A DNA stretch of 5,949 nt from an uncultured Eubacteriales bacterium (GCA_900317215.1 ONFW01000076.1:1-5949), one strand, 5' to 3'; shown: positions 1-5,260, numbered from the stretch's first letter. The notes: generated from the sequence alone by a model not told the origin. Made by a program: numbers and translations.

Positions 1-85
1 CGCCTGACATGGTTCACGGTGCCCTGTCGCACAGCGCCTGCCCGACCGCATATTCAAGGGTATGAATCTGTCTTGTAACATCAGC
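1..85 (-). ncRNA. ffs: Signal recognition particle RNA (4.5S/ffs), 5' part, cut by left window edge
   Basis: Read on the minus strand, positions 22 to 1 contain CACCGUGAACCAUGUCAGGC. This matches the conserved 5' side of the bacterial SRP RNA domain IV hairpin, the GUGAACC...GUCAGG block that normally leads into a GGAA-type tetraloop and an AGCAGC strand. The tetraloop and the returning 3' strand lie beyond position 1, so only the 5' half is seen. SRP RNA binds the Ffh GTPase and directs ribosomes making membrane and secreted proteins to the membrane. A near-consensus promoter at 92-120 predicts a transcription start near position 85. The mature 5' end is probably nearer 50-60 after processing and is not fixed by the sequence. 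No open reading frame with a ribosome-binding site overlaps it on this strand. Identification is by motif only; the missing 3' half prevents a full fold. Confidence 0.78.
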
Positions 86-91
86 AATGCT

Positions 92-120
92 ATTATACTA
101 TATAAACAAAAAAAAATCAA
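92..120 (-). promoter_or_regulatory. Sigma-A promoter of the SRP RNA gene
   Basis: On the minus strand, a -35 box TTGATT (115-120) is followed by a 17-base T-rich spacer and a perfect -10 box TATAAT (92-97). Transcription would start near position 85 and run leftward into the SRP RNA. A strong promoter with no following ribosome-binding site fits a stable RNA gene. Confidence 0.8.
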
Positions 121-214
121 CTGTATTTTCTGTATTTTTTCTCTCAGAGCCCCTTTAAAGACCGTTGTTTTGTACAAGAGGCTAATTTATTATTATCTCA
201 AAAGCAGACCGTTC

Positions 215-241
215 GGCGGCAGGATAAGAGATACTGCCGCC
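215..241 (-). terminator. Possible terminator hairpin behind the Ig-repeat gene
   Basis: A perfect 8-bp G+C-rich stem (GGCGGCAG / CTGCCGCC, arms 215-222 and 234-241) with an 11-base loop lies 14 bases past the stop codon of the gene ending at 256. On the minus strand it is followed, after about ten bases, by only a short TTTT run, so it is an imperfect intrinsic terminator. Apart from this hairpin and the SRP promoter, I see nothing in 121-255. Confidence 0.45.
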
Positions 242-255
242 TGACTGCATCGGGA

Positions 256-1035
256 TCATTTATCGTTTTCTGCCGCTGCGGGCTTTTCCACGGAGAGCTT
301 GAAGTATTTCTTGGCAATAGTGCCGTCGCTGTCCATAGCTTTTACAAGGATATGGTATCTTGTATCGAGCAAAGGCTTTATAGTATTAACGGTATTCACG
401 CCGAAATCCTGCTTTGTGACCCAGCTCTTGGAGAAGGTCTTTTTGTAATACACGGCATAGGTATAAGGAGCCTTGCCGCCCTTAGCCGAGGCCTTTACCG
501 TTACTGTATCACCGAGAGCTATTTCAAGCGAGGATACCTCTGAGGTGTTCACAAGCTCATTGGTGTCCTTCTTCGCCTCGGCAACAGAAGGTGTTTTCTT
601 CTTAGTGCCGAAAATAGTGAAGGGAATGGTCATGACGCCGGTAAAATTACCCTTAAAGGTAAGTCTTGCGTTAGCAGTACCGGGATCGATGTTGTTTTCA
701 TATTCAACAAAATAATCCTCGCCCTCTTTAAGAGTCGTCTCGCCGAATTTAACTGCTATCTTCAAAATGCAGGGCTGACCGTTGTAGTCAAATTCGGTAT
801 TGTCCGCATAAAAGGAGAGCGCTCTTGCATGAACAGGGACGATCTCAAAGCTTTTTTCGATCACGCCCTTGAACTTGCCCTTACCCCTGAAAACAACATG
901 AGCTGTTCCTACGTTCACATTGTCGGATATTTCTACATCAAAGTCTTTGTCACTGCTGAGTATCCTGTCGCCTACACGGATAGAATAGTTCGGAATTATC
1001 GGTTCTCCCGTATAAACATAGGTATTATTATCCAC
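256..1035 (-). CDS. Leaderless protein with two MBG-like Ig repeats and a third beta-rich domain
   Basis: This 259-residue protein has two repeats of the bacterial Ig-like 'YTG.PI.P...V.....L....DF.V....N.NVGTA.V.F.GKG.FKG.....F.I' type, at about residues 5-66 and 71-143. A charged Lys/Ala linker follows (about 144-165), then a third domain (about 166-251) with the pattern GGKAPYTYAVYYKK...W...DF...NT..I.P..DTRYHI.VKA.DS.G..AKKYF. That pattern recurs at the C-termini of Ruminococcus cell-surface proteins and resembles Y_Y_Y/fibronectin-like folds. The start is a GTG at 1033-1035, supported by GGAGGT eight bases upstream and by an in-frame TAA at 1042-1044, so the frame cannot extend further. 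Such repeats normally sit in exported proteins, yet here the first repeat begins within five residues and there is no signal peptide, anchor or enzyme domain. It could be a cytosolic adhesin-like protein, one exported by an unrecognised route, or a truncated remnant. The molecular function is unknown. Confidence 0.85.
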   Translation of the reverse strand: MDNNTYVYTGEPIIPNYSIRVGDRILSSDKDFDVEISDNVNVGTAHVVFRGKGKFKGVIEKSFEIVPVHARALSFYADNTEFDYNGQPCILKIAVKFGETTLKEGEDYFVEYENNIDPGTANARLTFKGNFTGVMTIPFTIFGTKKKTPSVAEAKKDTNELVNTSEVSSLEIALGDTVTVKASAKGGKAPYTYAVYYKKTFSKSWVTKQDFGVNTVNTIKPLLDTRYHILVKAMDSDGTIAKKYFKLSVEKPAAAENDK

Positions 1036-1043
1036 GGCTGATT

Positions 1044-1049
1044 ACCTCC
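1044..1049 (-). promoter_or_regulatory. Ribosome-binding site fixing a GTG start
   Basis: On the minus strand, GGAGGT sits eight bases before the GTG at 1033-1035. Its last base is the first base of the in-frame TAA stop at 1042-1044, so it selects the GTG and rules out a longer N-terminus. Confidence 0.8.
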
Positions 1050-1067
1050 GTATTGATTATCTTCGAT

Positions 1068-1096
1068 ATTATAGCACAAGAATCTGAAAAAGTCAT
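1068..1096 (-). promoter_or_regulatory. Promoter of the Ig-repeat gene
   Basis: On the minus strand, ATGACT (1091-1096, four of six matches to TTGACA), a 17-base spacer and a perfect TATAAT (1068-1073) predict a start near 1060. The leader would be about 25 bases with the ribosome-binding site at 1044-1049. The gene therefore has its own promoter instead of depending on the deoD transcript. I see no further gene or clear terminator in 1097-1279. Confidence 0.7.
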
Positions 1097-1279
1097 CTTG
1101 AATGTGTCTTTGGACATTGTGCAAATCATACAAAGAAAAAACAGACGATATCGTTGCCCAAGCTGAAATCGACTTAACCTGTACAAAAAATTGCCGGAAA
1201 AAGCCCTGATTTTCTTTGTAAAGTAAACGCCCTCAGAATAGCTTTGTGCAAAATAACGGTATTTTTATTATTAACGGAC

Positions 1280-1987
1280 TCACACCAAAAGGGCACATTC
1301 AAGTCCGAGCTTCATCATATCCTCAAAGCTTTTTTCACGTTCGTCTGACGTACAGCTCTCTCCAGTGAGAGGACAGTCTGAGATAGTACAGATCGTAAGA
1401 GCGTTTTTTCCGAGTTTTGCTGCATTCAGGTAAAGAGCAGCACATTCCATTTCCACCGCAAGCACGCCGAGCTTTCTCCATTCAATAAGGCTGCTGCTGT
1501 CGTCGTAGAATATGTCAGTAGTAAATATCTGTCCGATATGAGGCTTGATGCCGATAGTATCCGCTGTTCTGACCGCCGCCGAGAGGAGATCGAAGCTTGC
1601 CGTGGGAGCAGGAGTTCCGGGCAGCTTATACTGTGAGGCAAATGATGAATTTGTTGCCGCGGACATCGCTATTACTATATCTCTCAGACCGAGAGTCTCG
1701 CTTATCGCACCGGCAGTGCCTATGCGTATGATATTATCAACGTCATAAAAGCTGAAAAGCTCATAGGAATAAATGGCGATCGAGGGTACCCCCATTCCGC
1801 TCGCCATAACGGATACGGGCTTGCCCTTGTATTTTCCGGTAAAGCCGTACATTCCCCTTACCTTATTAACGAGAACAGGCTCGTCAAGAAAGCTCCTTGC
1901 AATAAATTCCGCCCTGAGAGGGTCTCCGGGCATAAGCACAGTTTTTGCAAAAGCTCCTTTTTCTGCGCTGATATGAGGTGTAGACAT
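1280..1987 (-). CDS. deoD: Purine nucleoside phosphorylase, DeoD type
   Basis: This 235-residue protein aligns over its whole length with the hexameric DeoD family (E. coli enzyme about 239 residues). The family reversibly phosphorolyses purine (deoxy)nucleosides to free base and (deoxy)ribose-1-phosphate in cytosolic purine salvage. Family landmarks are visible: the N-terminal MSTPHI with the His contributed to the neighbouring subunit, phosphate-site MPGDPLRA and VRGMYGFTG, IRIGTAGAI, the ribose-binding VEMECAALY, the catalytic Asp in TICTISDCPL, and Arg in SDEREKSFEDMM. In the phosphate loop, Thr replaces the Ser of E. coli GSCG, a conservative change. I chose the ATG at 1985-1987 because AAGGAGGG lies seven bases upstream and the MSTPH start matches the family; an ATG 17 codons upstream (2036-2038) overlaps the preceding gene and lacks support. 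It is the last gene of a probable operon, 25 bases after the LUD gene. Confidence 0.95.
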   Translation of the reverse strand: MSTPHISAEKGAFAKTVLMPGDPLRAEFIARSFLDEPVLVNKVRGMYGFTGKYKGKPVSVMASGMGVPSIAIYSYELFSFYDVDNIIRIGTAGAISETLGLRDIVIAMSAATNSSFASQYKLPGTPAPTASFDLLSAAVRTADTIGIKPHIGQIFTTDIFYDDSSSLIEWRKLGVLAVEMECAALYLNAAKLGKNALTICTISDCPLTGESCTSDEREKSFEDMMKLGLECALLV

Positions 1988-1994
1988 ATCGTGT

Positions 1995-2002
1995 CCCTCC
2001 TT
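1995..2002 (-). promoter_or_regulatory. Ribosome-binding site deciding the deoD start
   Basis: AAGGAGGG on the minus strand, seven bases before the ATG at 1985-1987. It lies in the 25-base gap after the upstream gene's stop, and it argues for the 235-residue DeoD over the 252-residue version starting at 2038. Confidence 0.85.
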
Positions 2003-2012
2003 GAAATTTTTA

Positions 2013-2675
2013 TCAATAGCCCAGCTCCTCGCCGACAAGGATCACCTTTATACGGTCCTTCTTTCTCTGGAAGGAGGTCACCATATAGCTGCAGCATATG
2101 CGCTGCTCGCTTTTGCAGCCGTCGCCGGGCTTTGAATCGGGATCGTTAAGAGAAACGCATCTGCCTGTGCCTGCGCAGTAGGTTTTGCAGCTCAGGCGCT
2201 TTGTGTTAAGCGGCGCAGCGACGTTTCTCAGTCTGTCAAAGGCCTCGTCGAGATCCTTGACGATCTTGTTGAAGCCCGCTATGACTATAACGCTTTTCGG
2301 TCCGAAGGCTATTGCCGCAACTCTGTTTGAGTTGCCGTCAACATTGAACAGCATACCGTTTTCTGTCACGGCGTTTGCGCTTGTGAGGTAGACGTCACAG
2401 GAAAACGCTTTTCTGTATATTTCTTCTACCTCATCACGGGTGATGCCCTCTCTGCTTCTGTCGAGATAATTATATGCTCCGCTTTTCAGCAGCTCGGGTA
2501 TACCGCACTGAGAAAGTGAGACTGATCCGCCGTGTGTCACGGAGCAGCCCTCGCTGAGAAGCCCCTTAACTCTTTCAAGTGCCTCCTCAGCGTTTGTGCA
2601 GAAGCAGGCGTCCATGTTGTTGCTTTTGAGCGCCTTTATTGTTTTTTCGATGACAGTCATATCAAGCTCTTTCAT
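2013..2675 (-). CDS. LUD-domain protein (LutC/YkgG-like, DUF162) with Cys-rich C-terminal segment
   Basis: This 220-residue protein belongs to the LUD superfamily (PF02589), which includes LutB and LutC of L-lactate oxidation and many stand-alone clostridial proteins of unknown role. Diagnostic parts are an N-terminal helix pair (about 8-40), THGGSVSLSQCGIP (47-60), the core YLTSANAVTENG.LFNVDG.SNRVAA (96-121), FGPKSVIVIAGFNKIVKDL (124-142), and the C-terminal VILVGEELGY. Between them lies a Cys-rich stretch (Cys163, 167, 173, 187, 194, 195). Relatives I recall have a compact CAxTGxCxDCxSPxRIC motif; here about ten residues appear inserted between the third Cys and the CKSEQRICC part. No lutA or lutB partner is in the window, so a lactate role is not supported. 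The start at 2675 has AAGGAGG eight bases upstream. It sits 38 bases after the DUF1294 gene and 25 bases before deoD, suggesting cotranscription. The Cys cluster might bind metal or Fe-S, which is inference. Confidence 0.88.
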   Translation of the reverse strand: MKELDMTVIEKTIKALKSNNMDACFCTNAEEALERVKGLLSEGCSVTHGGSVSLSQCGIPELLKSGAYNYLDRSREGITRDEVEEIYRKAFSCDVYLTSANAVTENGMLFNVDGNSNRVAAIAFGPKSVIVIAGFNKIVKDLDEAFDRLRNVAAPLNTKRLSCKTYCAGTGRCVSLNDPDSKPGDGCKSEQRICCSYMVTSFQRKKDRIKVILVGEELGY

Positions 2676-2713
2676 AAGCTTAACCTCCTTGTGTGATTTT
2701 ATGTTGTACGGGA

Positions 2714-3022
2714 TCAGTGTGAGATACGCAGGATATCCCAGTTGCTGAAAAAATATACTGCCGCAACGACCGTTGACAGCTCAAGCAGAAATATCACCGG
2801 AATACCGATCATGAATTTTTTATGTCGGGTCTTATGATGTATGATACGCATTGTTACATACATCACAATACATCCGCTCAGTGCTGCGGTCAGCAAAAGG
2901 GTGCTTTCGGGTATGCGGCGCTTGTGCCTTCTGGCAGCATTTTTATCATGCACGGTAAGAATTACAGCGATAATGTTTATTATCACCGCATAGGCTGCTA
3001 AAGGGTAATAGTACCATGTCAT
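2714..3022 (-). CDS. Small DUF1294-family membrane protein
   Basis: This 102-residue protein carries the DUF1294 signature: a first membrane helix (about 5-24), then a cytoplasmic DKNAARRHKRRIPE motif (26-39), a second helix, the motif MRIIHHKTRHKKF (58-70) matching the family's M...RHKTRKxKF, and a third hydrophobic segment (about 72-93). The family's biochemical role is unknown to me. I prefer the ATG at 3020-3022 because AGGAG lies eight bases upstream and because the promoter at 3056-3084 predicts a transcript start near 3049, leaving a 26-base leader. An ATG six codons upstream (3038-3040) would have only about eight bases of leader and a weak AGGA site. It is the first gene of the likely DUF1294-LUD-deoD operon. 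No functional link to purine salvage is evident from the protein itself. Confidence 0.82.
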   Translation of the reverse strand: MTWYYYPLAAYAVIINIIAVILTVHDKNAARRHKRRIPESTLLLTAALSGCIVMYVTMRIIHHKTRHKKFMIGIPVIFLLELSTVVAAVYFFSNWDILRISH

Positions 3023-3030
3023 ATTCCGGT

Positions 3031-3035
3031 CTCCT
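3031..3035 (-). promoter_or_regulatory. Ribosome-binding site supporting the shorter DUF1294 start
   Basis: AGGAG on the minus strand, eight bases before the ATG at 3020-3022. It lies inside the reading frame of the longer alternative start at 3040, so it helps choose the 102-residue product. Confidence 0.6.
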
Positions 3036-3055
3036 GTCATATTTTCCTAAGCTAT

Positions 3056-3084
3056 ATTATATATTGAATCAACTCTGAAATCAA
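3056..3084 (-). promoter_or_regulatory. Sigma-A promoter of the DUF1294-LUD-deoD operon
   Basis: On the minus strand, TTGATT (3079-3084), a 17-base spacer and a perfect TATAAT (3056-3061). Its hexamers are identical to those of the SRP RNA promoter at the left end. It predicts a start near 3049. I found no comparable promoter in the short gaps between the three downstream genes, supporting a single operon. Confidence 0.75.
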
Positions 3085-3125
3085 GGCTCTTTATCCCGAT
3101 ACACCGTTCAACCAAAGTCGGAGAA

Positions 3126-3160
3126 TAAAAAATCTGGCCGCAGCAGATCTTATGATCTGC
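3126..3160 (-). terminator. Overlapping hairpins with T-run, possible minus-strand terminator
   Basis: Read on the minus strand, GCAGATC-ATAA-GATCTGC forms a perfect 7-bp hairpin (3143-3160). An alternative hairpin AUCUG...CAGAU (3132-3148) uses part of the same bases and is directly followed by TTTTT (3127-3131). The second resembles a weak intrinsic terminator. It has no minus-strand gene upstream of it, so it would stop an unannotated transcript before the operon promoter at 3084, or be fortuitous. Confidence 0.35.
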
Positions 3161-3277
3161 GAGTCGGTAATTATCCGAAAAAGCTTTTTGCGTTAAAACC
3201 CGTCCCGTTCGGTCAGGCACTTCAGGAAGCTTGATATCTTTGTTCTGTCATGCTTTTTCGTGACTGCGATTATAACG

Positions 3278-3298
3278 AAGCTTTCGGAAAAGCTTTTT
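3278..3298 (+). repeat. Hairpin AAGCTTT-CGGA-AAAGCTT just before the hydrolase ribosome-binding site
   Basis: Arms 3278-3284 and 3289-3295 form a perfect 7-bp stem with a CGGA loop, followed on the plus strand by TTT. It repeats the GAAAA(A)GCTTTTT sequence seen at 3177-3189. It could be a leader attenuator or an operator for the gene at 3331; the function is unproven. Confidence 0.4.
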
Positions 3299-3330
3299 AC
3301 TGATTATTCTACATAAAAGGGGGAGAATGT

Positions 3331-4581
3331 ATGAAAAGGATAATGCTCCGGTTTGCGGCTGCTGCTTTGGCTGCCGCAGTTTGTTTATGCGTGTTTGCTT
3401 TTGCGGATAAAGGCAGTGATGACGGTCAAGCTGCGAACAGCACTCAGGAAAGCAGTACCGTATCAGAAAAGACGTATTCCGCGGTAAAGCGGACCGATGA
3501 CGGGGAACAGGAGATGAGGGCGGTATGGCTGCCGTTCATGAGCCTTCAGCTCACCGAAGATGAAAGAAGCAGGGAGGGCTTTGAAAAAAAGATATCCTCC
3601 GTTCTCGACAGATGCAGGGATCACGGAGCTAATACGGTGATAGTCCATGTCAGACCCTTCGGTGACGCAGTTTATCCCTCAAGTTATTATCCATGGTCGC
3701 ATATCCTCACGGGAGAACAGGGGAAGGCATTGCCCTTTGATCCGCTGGAGCTTATCGTTTCGGCATCTCACAGCAGAGGGCTTGCTGTACATGCATGGAT
3801 CAATCCGCTGAGGATAAGCACCGGAAGGACTCCCGAAAAGCTCTCGGACGATAACCCCTATATCAAATGGAAAGGTGAAGGCTCACAGGATGATTTTTTT
3901 GAATATAAGGACGGTATTTATTATGACCCTTCAAGCCCAAGGGTGCGCAGGCTGATAACGGACGGCGTTCGTGAGCTTGTCGGCAATTATGAGATAGACG
4001 GGGTGCAGATAGATGACTATTTTTATCCCGAGGAGTTTACCTCTCATGATGAGCTGATGTACAAAAAATACGTTTCATCTGTATCTGAGGGCTGCAGGGC
4101 GCTGACAATAGAGGAATGGAGAAGGAATAACGTCAATATGCTTGTTGCAGGCTTATATGATGCCGTTCACGGAGGGAAAAGGGAGGTGGTGTTCGGTATC
4201 TCGCCGCAGTGCAATTTTGAAAACAACGAAAAGATATCGGCCGATATAAAAAGCTGGTGTACTCTGAGCGGATATGCGGATTATATCTGTCCTCAGATAT
4301 ATGTTACAGATGAACACCCTGTTTTTCCGTTTGGTGAGCTTCTGGATAAATGGAGAAAAACTGTTTCAAACAGCAATATCAGGCTTTATATCGGGCTTGG
4401 CTTATATAAGGCTGGTACAGAAGCAGATGACGGTACATGGCTCGGCTCAAACGATAATCTTGCAAAACAGATATGCACCCTTCGTGAAAAGGGTGCAAAC
4501 GGGTTTATGCTTTATTCTTATGATTATCTTGATAAGCCCGAAACGGAGCAGGAGTTGAAAAATCTTCTCGATGTTCTGTAG
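3331..4581 (+). CDS. Secreted GHL10-type glycoside hydrolase (YngK/DigH-like)
   Basis: This 416-residue protein has an N-terminal signal peptide: basic KR, a hydrophobic Ala-rich stretch at about 6-24, and a likely signal peptidase I site after AFA at residue 25. A polar Ser/Asp-rich linker (about 26-60) and one catalytic domain follow. Its motifs match the 'glycosyl hydrolase-like 10' family (PF02638): EMRAVWLPF (61-69), NTVIVHVRPFGDAVYPS (101-117), GLAVHAWINPLR (150-161), YYDPSSPRVRRLI (187-199), YEIDGVQIDDYFYP (210-223), VVFGISPQCNF (286-296), DYICPQIYV (317-325) and GFMLYSYDYL (391-400), all consistent with a TIM barrel. The acidic pair D218-D219 is the likely catalytic region. E. coli DigH (YddW) of this family cleaves peptide-free peptidoglycan glycan strands, so cell-wall glycan is the best substrate guess. 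AGGGGGAG five bases upstream supports the ATG. It is the only plus-strand gene, converging on folT with a three-base gap. There is no lipobox or surface-binding module, so the product may be released or lie at the cell wall. Confidence 0.88.
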   Translation: MKRIMLRFAAAALAAAVCLCVFAFADKGSDDGQAANSTQESSTVSEKTYSAVKRTDDGEQEMRAVWLPFMSLQLTEDERSREGFEKKISSVLDRCRDHGANTVIVHVRPFGDAVYPSSYYPWSHILTGEQGKALPFDPLELIVSASHSRGLAVHAWINPLRISTGRTPEKLSDDNPYIKWKGEGSQDDFFEYKDGIYYDPSSPRVRRLITDGVRELVGNYEIDGVQIDDYFYPEEFTSHDELMYKKYVSSVSEGCRALTIEEWRRNNVNMLVAGLYDAVHGGKREVVFGISPQCNFENNEKISADIKSWCTLSGYADYICPQIYVTDEHPVFPFGELLDKWRKTVSNSNIRLYIGLGLYKAGTEADDGTWLGSNDNLAKQICTLREKGANGFMLYSYDYLDKPETEQELKNLLDVL

Positions 4582-4592
4582 GCGTTACGCCT
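4579..4592. other. Short palindrome spanning both convergent stop codons
   Basis: AGGCG-TTA-CGCCT (4580-4592) is a 5-bp palindrome covering the end of the hydrolase TAG (4579-4581) and the complement of the folT TAA (4585-4587). It might act as a minimal bidirectional terminator, but the stem is short and T-runs are weak on both strands. No other terminator fits between the genes. Confidence 0.35.
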
Positions 4593-5190
4593 TGTCTGAC
4601 TTTTGAACCCTGAGCTGTTTACCGTTATTCCCGAAGGGAACAAGCTTTTTTGCAAAGCCTGTTCTGTCAAGAGCCTTGAGAGTCACAGGAATGATAACAA
4701 GCTGTATTGCGGTCATTATGGCTGCCGGCAGCAGGCGCATAGTGGTAATTATCGTGATATAGAAGCTGAAGAAGCCCTCGCCGTCCGGTTTATACATCAG
4801 AAGCGATATCCACAGCGAGGTTATGAAAAGGCTGACTATCCATTGATTGATGATGACGGCAATGGAAGAACGGACGATGCTTTTGCTGTTTTTGAGAAAA
4901 AGCCCGTAGATCCCGCCGATAAGAGCATAGGTGAGTGTAATAGGCGGGTACCATGCGCCCACGGGGTGAACAATACAGCCCAGGATATCTCCTAAACCAT
5001 AGACTGCTATACCTCCGAATGCGCCGTAAAGATGAGCGGCTACAACAACGGGGATAAAGGCAAGATTGATCTTTATTGTACCTGTGTGTATTTCCAGAAG
5101 GTTGAGTACGACCTCTGCAGCCATAAGAACAGCAAAGGTAGTAAGCACGACCGTGCTGTTGCGGATATTGAGCCTGCTGTTTTCTCGCAT
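4585..5190 (-). CDS. folT: Folate-family ECF transporter substrate-binding (S) component
   Basis: This 201-residue, strongly hydrophobic protein has about six membrane helices, as expected for an ECF S component (roughly residues 13-33, 40-58, 60-76, 82-100, 104-131 and 139-172). Family marks are KINLAFIPVVVAAHLYGAFGGIAVYGLGDILG (39-70), HPVGAWYPPITLTYALIGGIYGLFL (75-99) and TMRLLPAAIMTAIQLVIIP near the C-terminus. The Asp/Gly pattern, the P.GAWYP motif and the late Arg in TMRLLPA resemble FolT. It would capture folate-type vitamins in the membrane and pair with the shared EcfA/EcfA'/EcfT module, which is not encoded here. The folate assignment rests mainly on the THF-type riboswitch upstream and secondarily on protein motifs. 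The ATG at 5188-5190 has AAGGAGG eight bases upstream, held inside a regulatory hairpin. A Lys/Arg-rich tail ends three bases from the convergent hydrolase gene. Confidence 0.88.
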   Translation of the reverse strand: MRENSRLNIRNSTVVLTTFAVLMAAEVVLNLLEIHTGTIKINLAFIPVVVAAHLYGAFGGIAVYGLGDILGCIVHPVGAWYPPITLTYALIGGIYGLFLKNSKSIVRSSIAVIINQWIVSLFITSLWISLLMYKPDGEGFFSFYITIITTMRLLPAAIMTAIQLVIIPVTLKALDRTGFAKKLVPFGNNGKQLRVQKSDKA

Positions 5191-5238
5191 AAAAAAAGCC
5201 TCCTTATTATTACAGACCGCATTGTAATAATAAGAAGG
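5191..5238 (-). terminator. Terminator-like hairpin that contains the folT Shine-Dalgarno sequence
   Basis: On the minus strand, CCTTCTTATTATTACA (5223-5238) pairs over 16 bp, with a single G-U, to TGTAATAATAAGGAGG (5199-5214), leaving an 8-base loop (5215-5222). The 3' arm includes AAGGAGG (5199-5205), the ribosome-binding site. After the stem come C and seven Ts (5191-5197), directly before the ATG at 5190. The element therefore has both the form of an intrinsic terminator and that of a translation-blocking sequestor, and it is the expected expression platform of the upstream riboswitch. Confidence 0.8.
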
Positions 5239-5260
5239 TCGTGACCTGATATTATTATTT
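5225..5260 (-). promoter_or_regulatory. Candidate anti-terminator/anti-sequestor hairpin in the folT leader
   Basis: On the minus strand, AAATAATAAT (5251-5260) can pair with UUAUUAUU inside the 5' arm of the terminator hairpin. AGGU (5244-5247) pairs with ACCU (5236-5239) around a CACG loop, with a small internal loop between the two helices. This fold would occupy bases 5226-5238 and free the Shine-Dalgarno sequence. It competes directly with the 5199-5238 hairpin. How ligand binding would choose between them is inferred, not shown. Confidence 0.5.

Larger units (their letters stand above)
3085..3330. other. Divergent, structured intergenic region without a gene
   Basis: Between the leftward operon promoter and the rightward hydrolase gene I see no protein-coding gene. 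It holds two overlapping hairpins with a minus-strand T-run (3126-3160), a perfect palindrome AAAAAGCTTTTT (3178-3189), a related hairpin (3278-3295), and an inverted pair CGAAAAAGC (3176-3184) / GCTTTTTCG (3252-3260). A plus-strand promoter for the hydrolase gene is not clear: a TATAAC box at 3271-3276 lacks a convincing -35 partner. This may point to a regulated or alternative-sigma promoter. Confidence 0.6.

Noticed and set aside
135..190. AGCCTCTT / AAAGGGGCT inverted repeat on the minus strand near 142-183
   Set aside because: The loop is over 20 bases and the stem includes a G-U pair, without a T-run on the minus strand. Not convincing as a terminator.
62..244. 60-codon plus-strand open frame
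   Set aside because: It runs antisense through the SRP promoter and AT-rich spacer, has no ribosome-binding site, and its translation resembles no protein family I know.
1103..1260. Repeated TTGTGCAAA (near 1117 and 1244)
   Set aside because: Two nine-base copies in AT-rich spacer can arise by chance, with no third copy or symmetry to support an operator.
1201..1279. Terminator for deoD
   Set aside because: Only a weak AT stem (AAAATA/TATTTT near 1256-1268) is visible. No G+C-rich stem with a T-run, so I do not call one.
1858..2097. 79-codon minus-strand frame across the LUD-deoD junction
   Set aside because: It is a shadow of the LUD 3' end and the DeoD 5' end in another frame.
3023..3055. 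Possible purine riboswitch before the deoD operon
   Set aside because: The predicted leader from the promoter is only about 26 bases, too short for a purine aptamer.
4603..4995. 130-codon plus-strand open frame
   Set aside because: It lies entirely antisense to folT, whose membrane-protein motifs and regulated leader are clear. No RBS, and the translation looks like a shadow frame.
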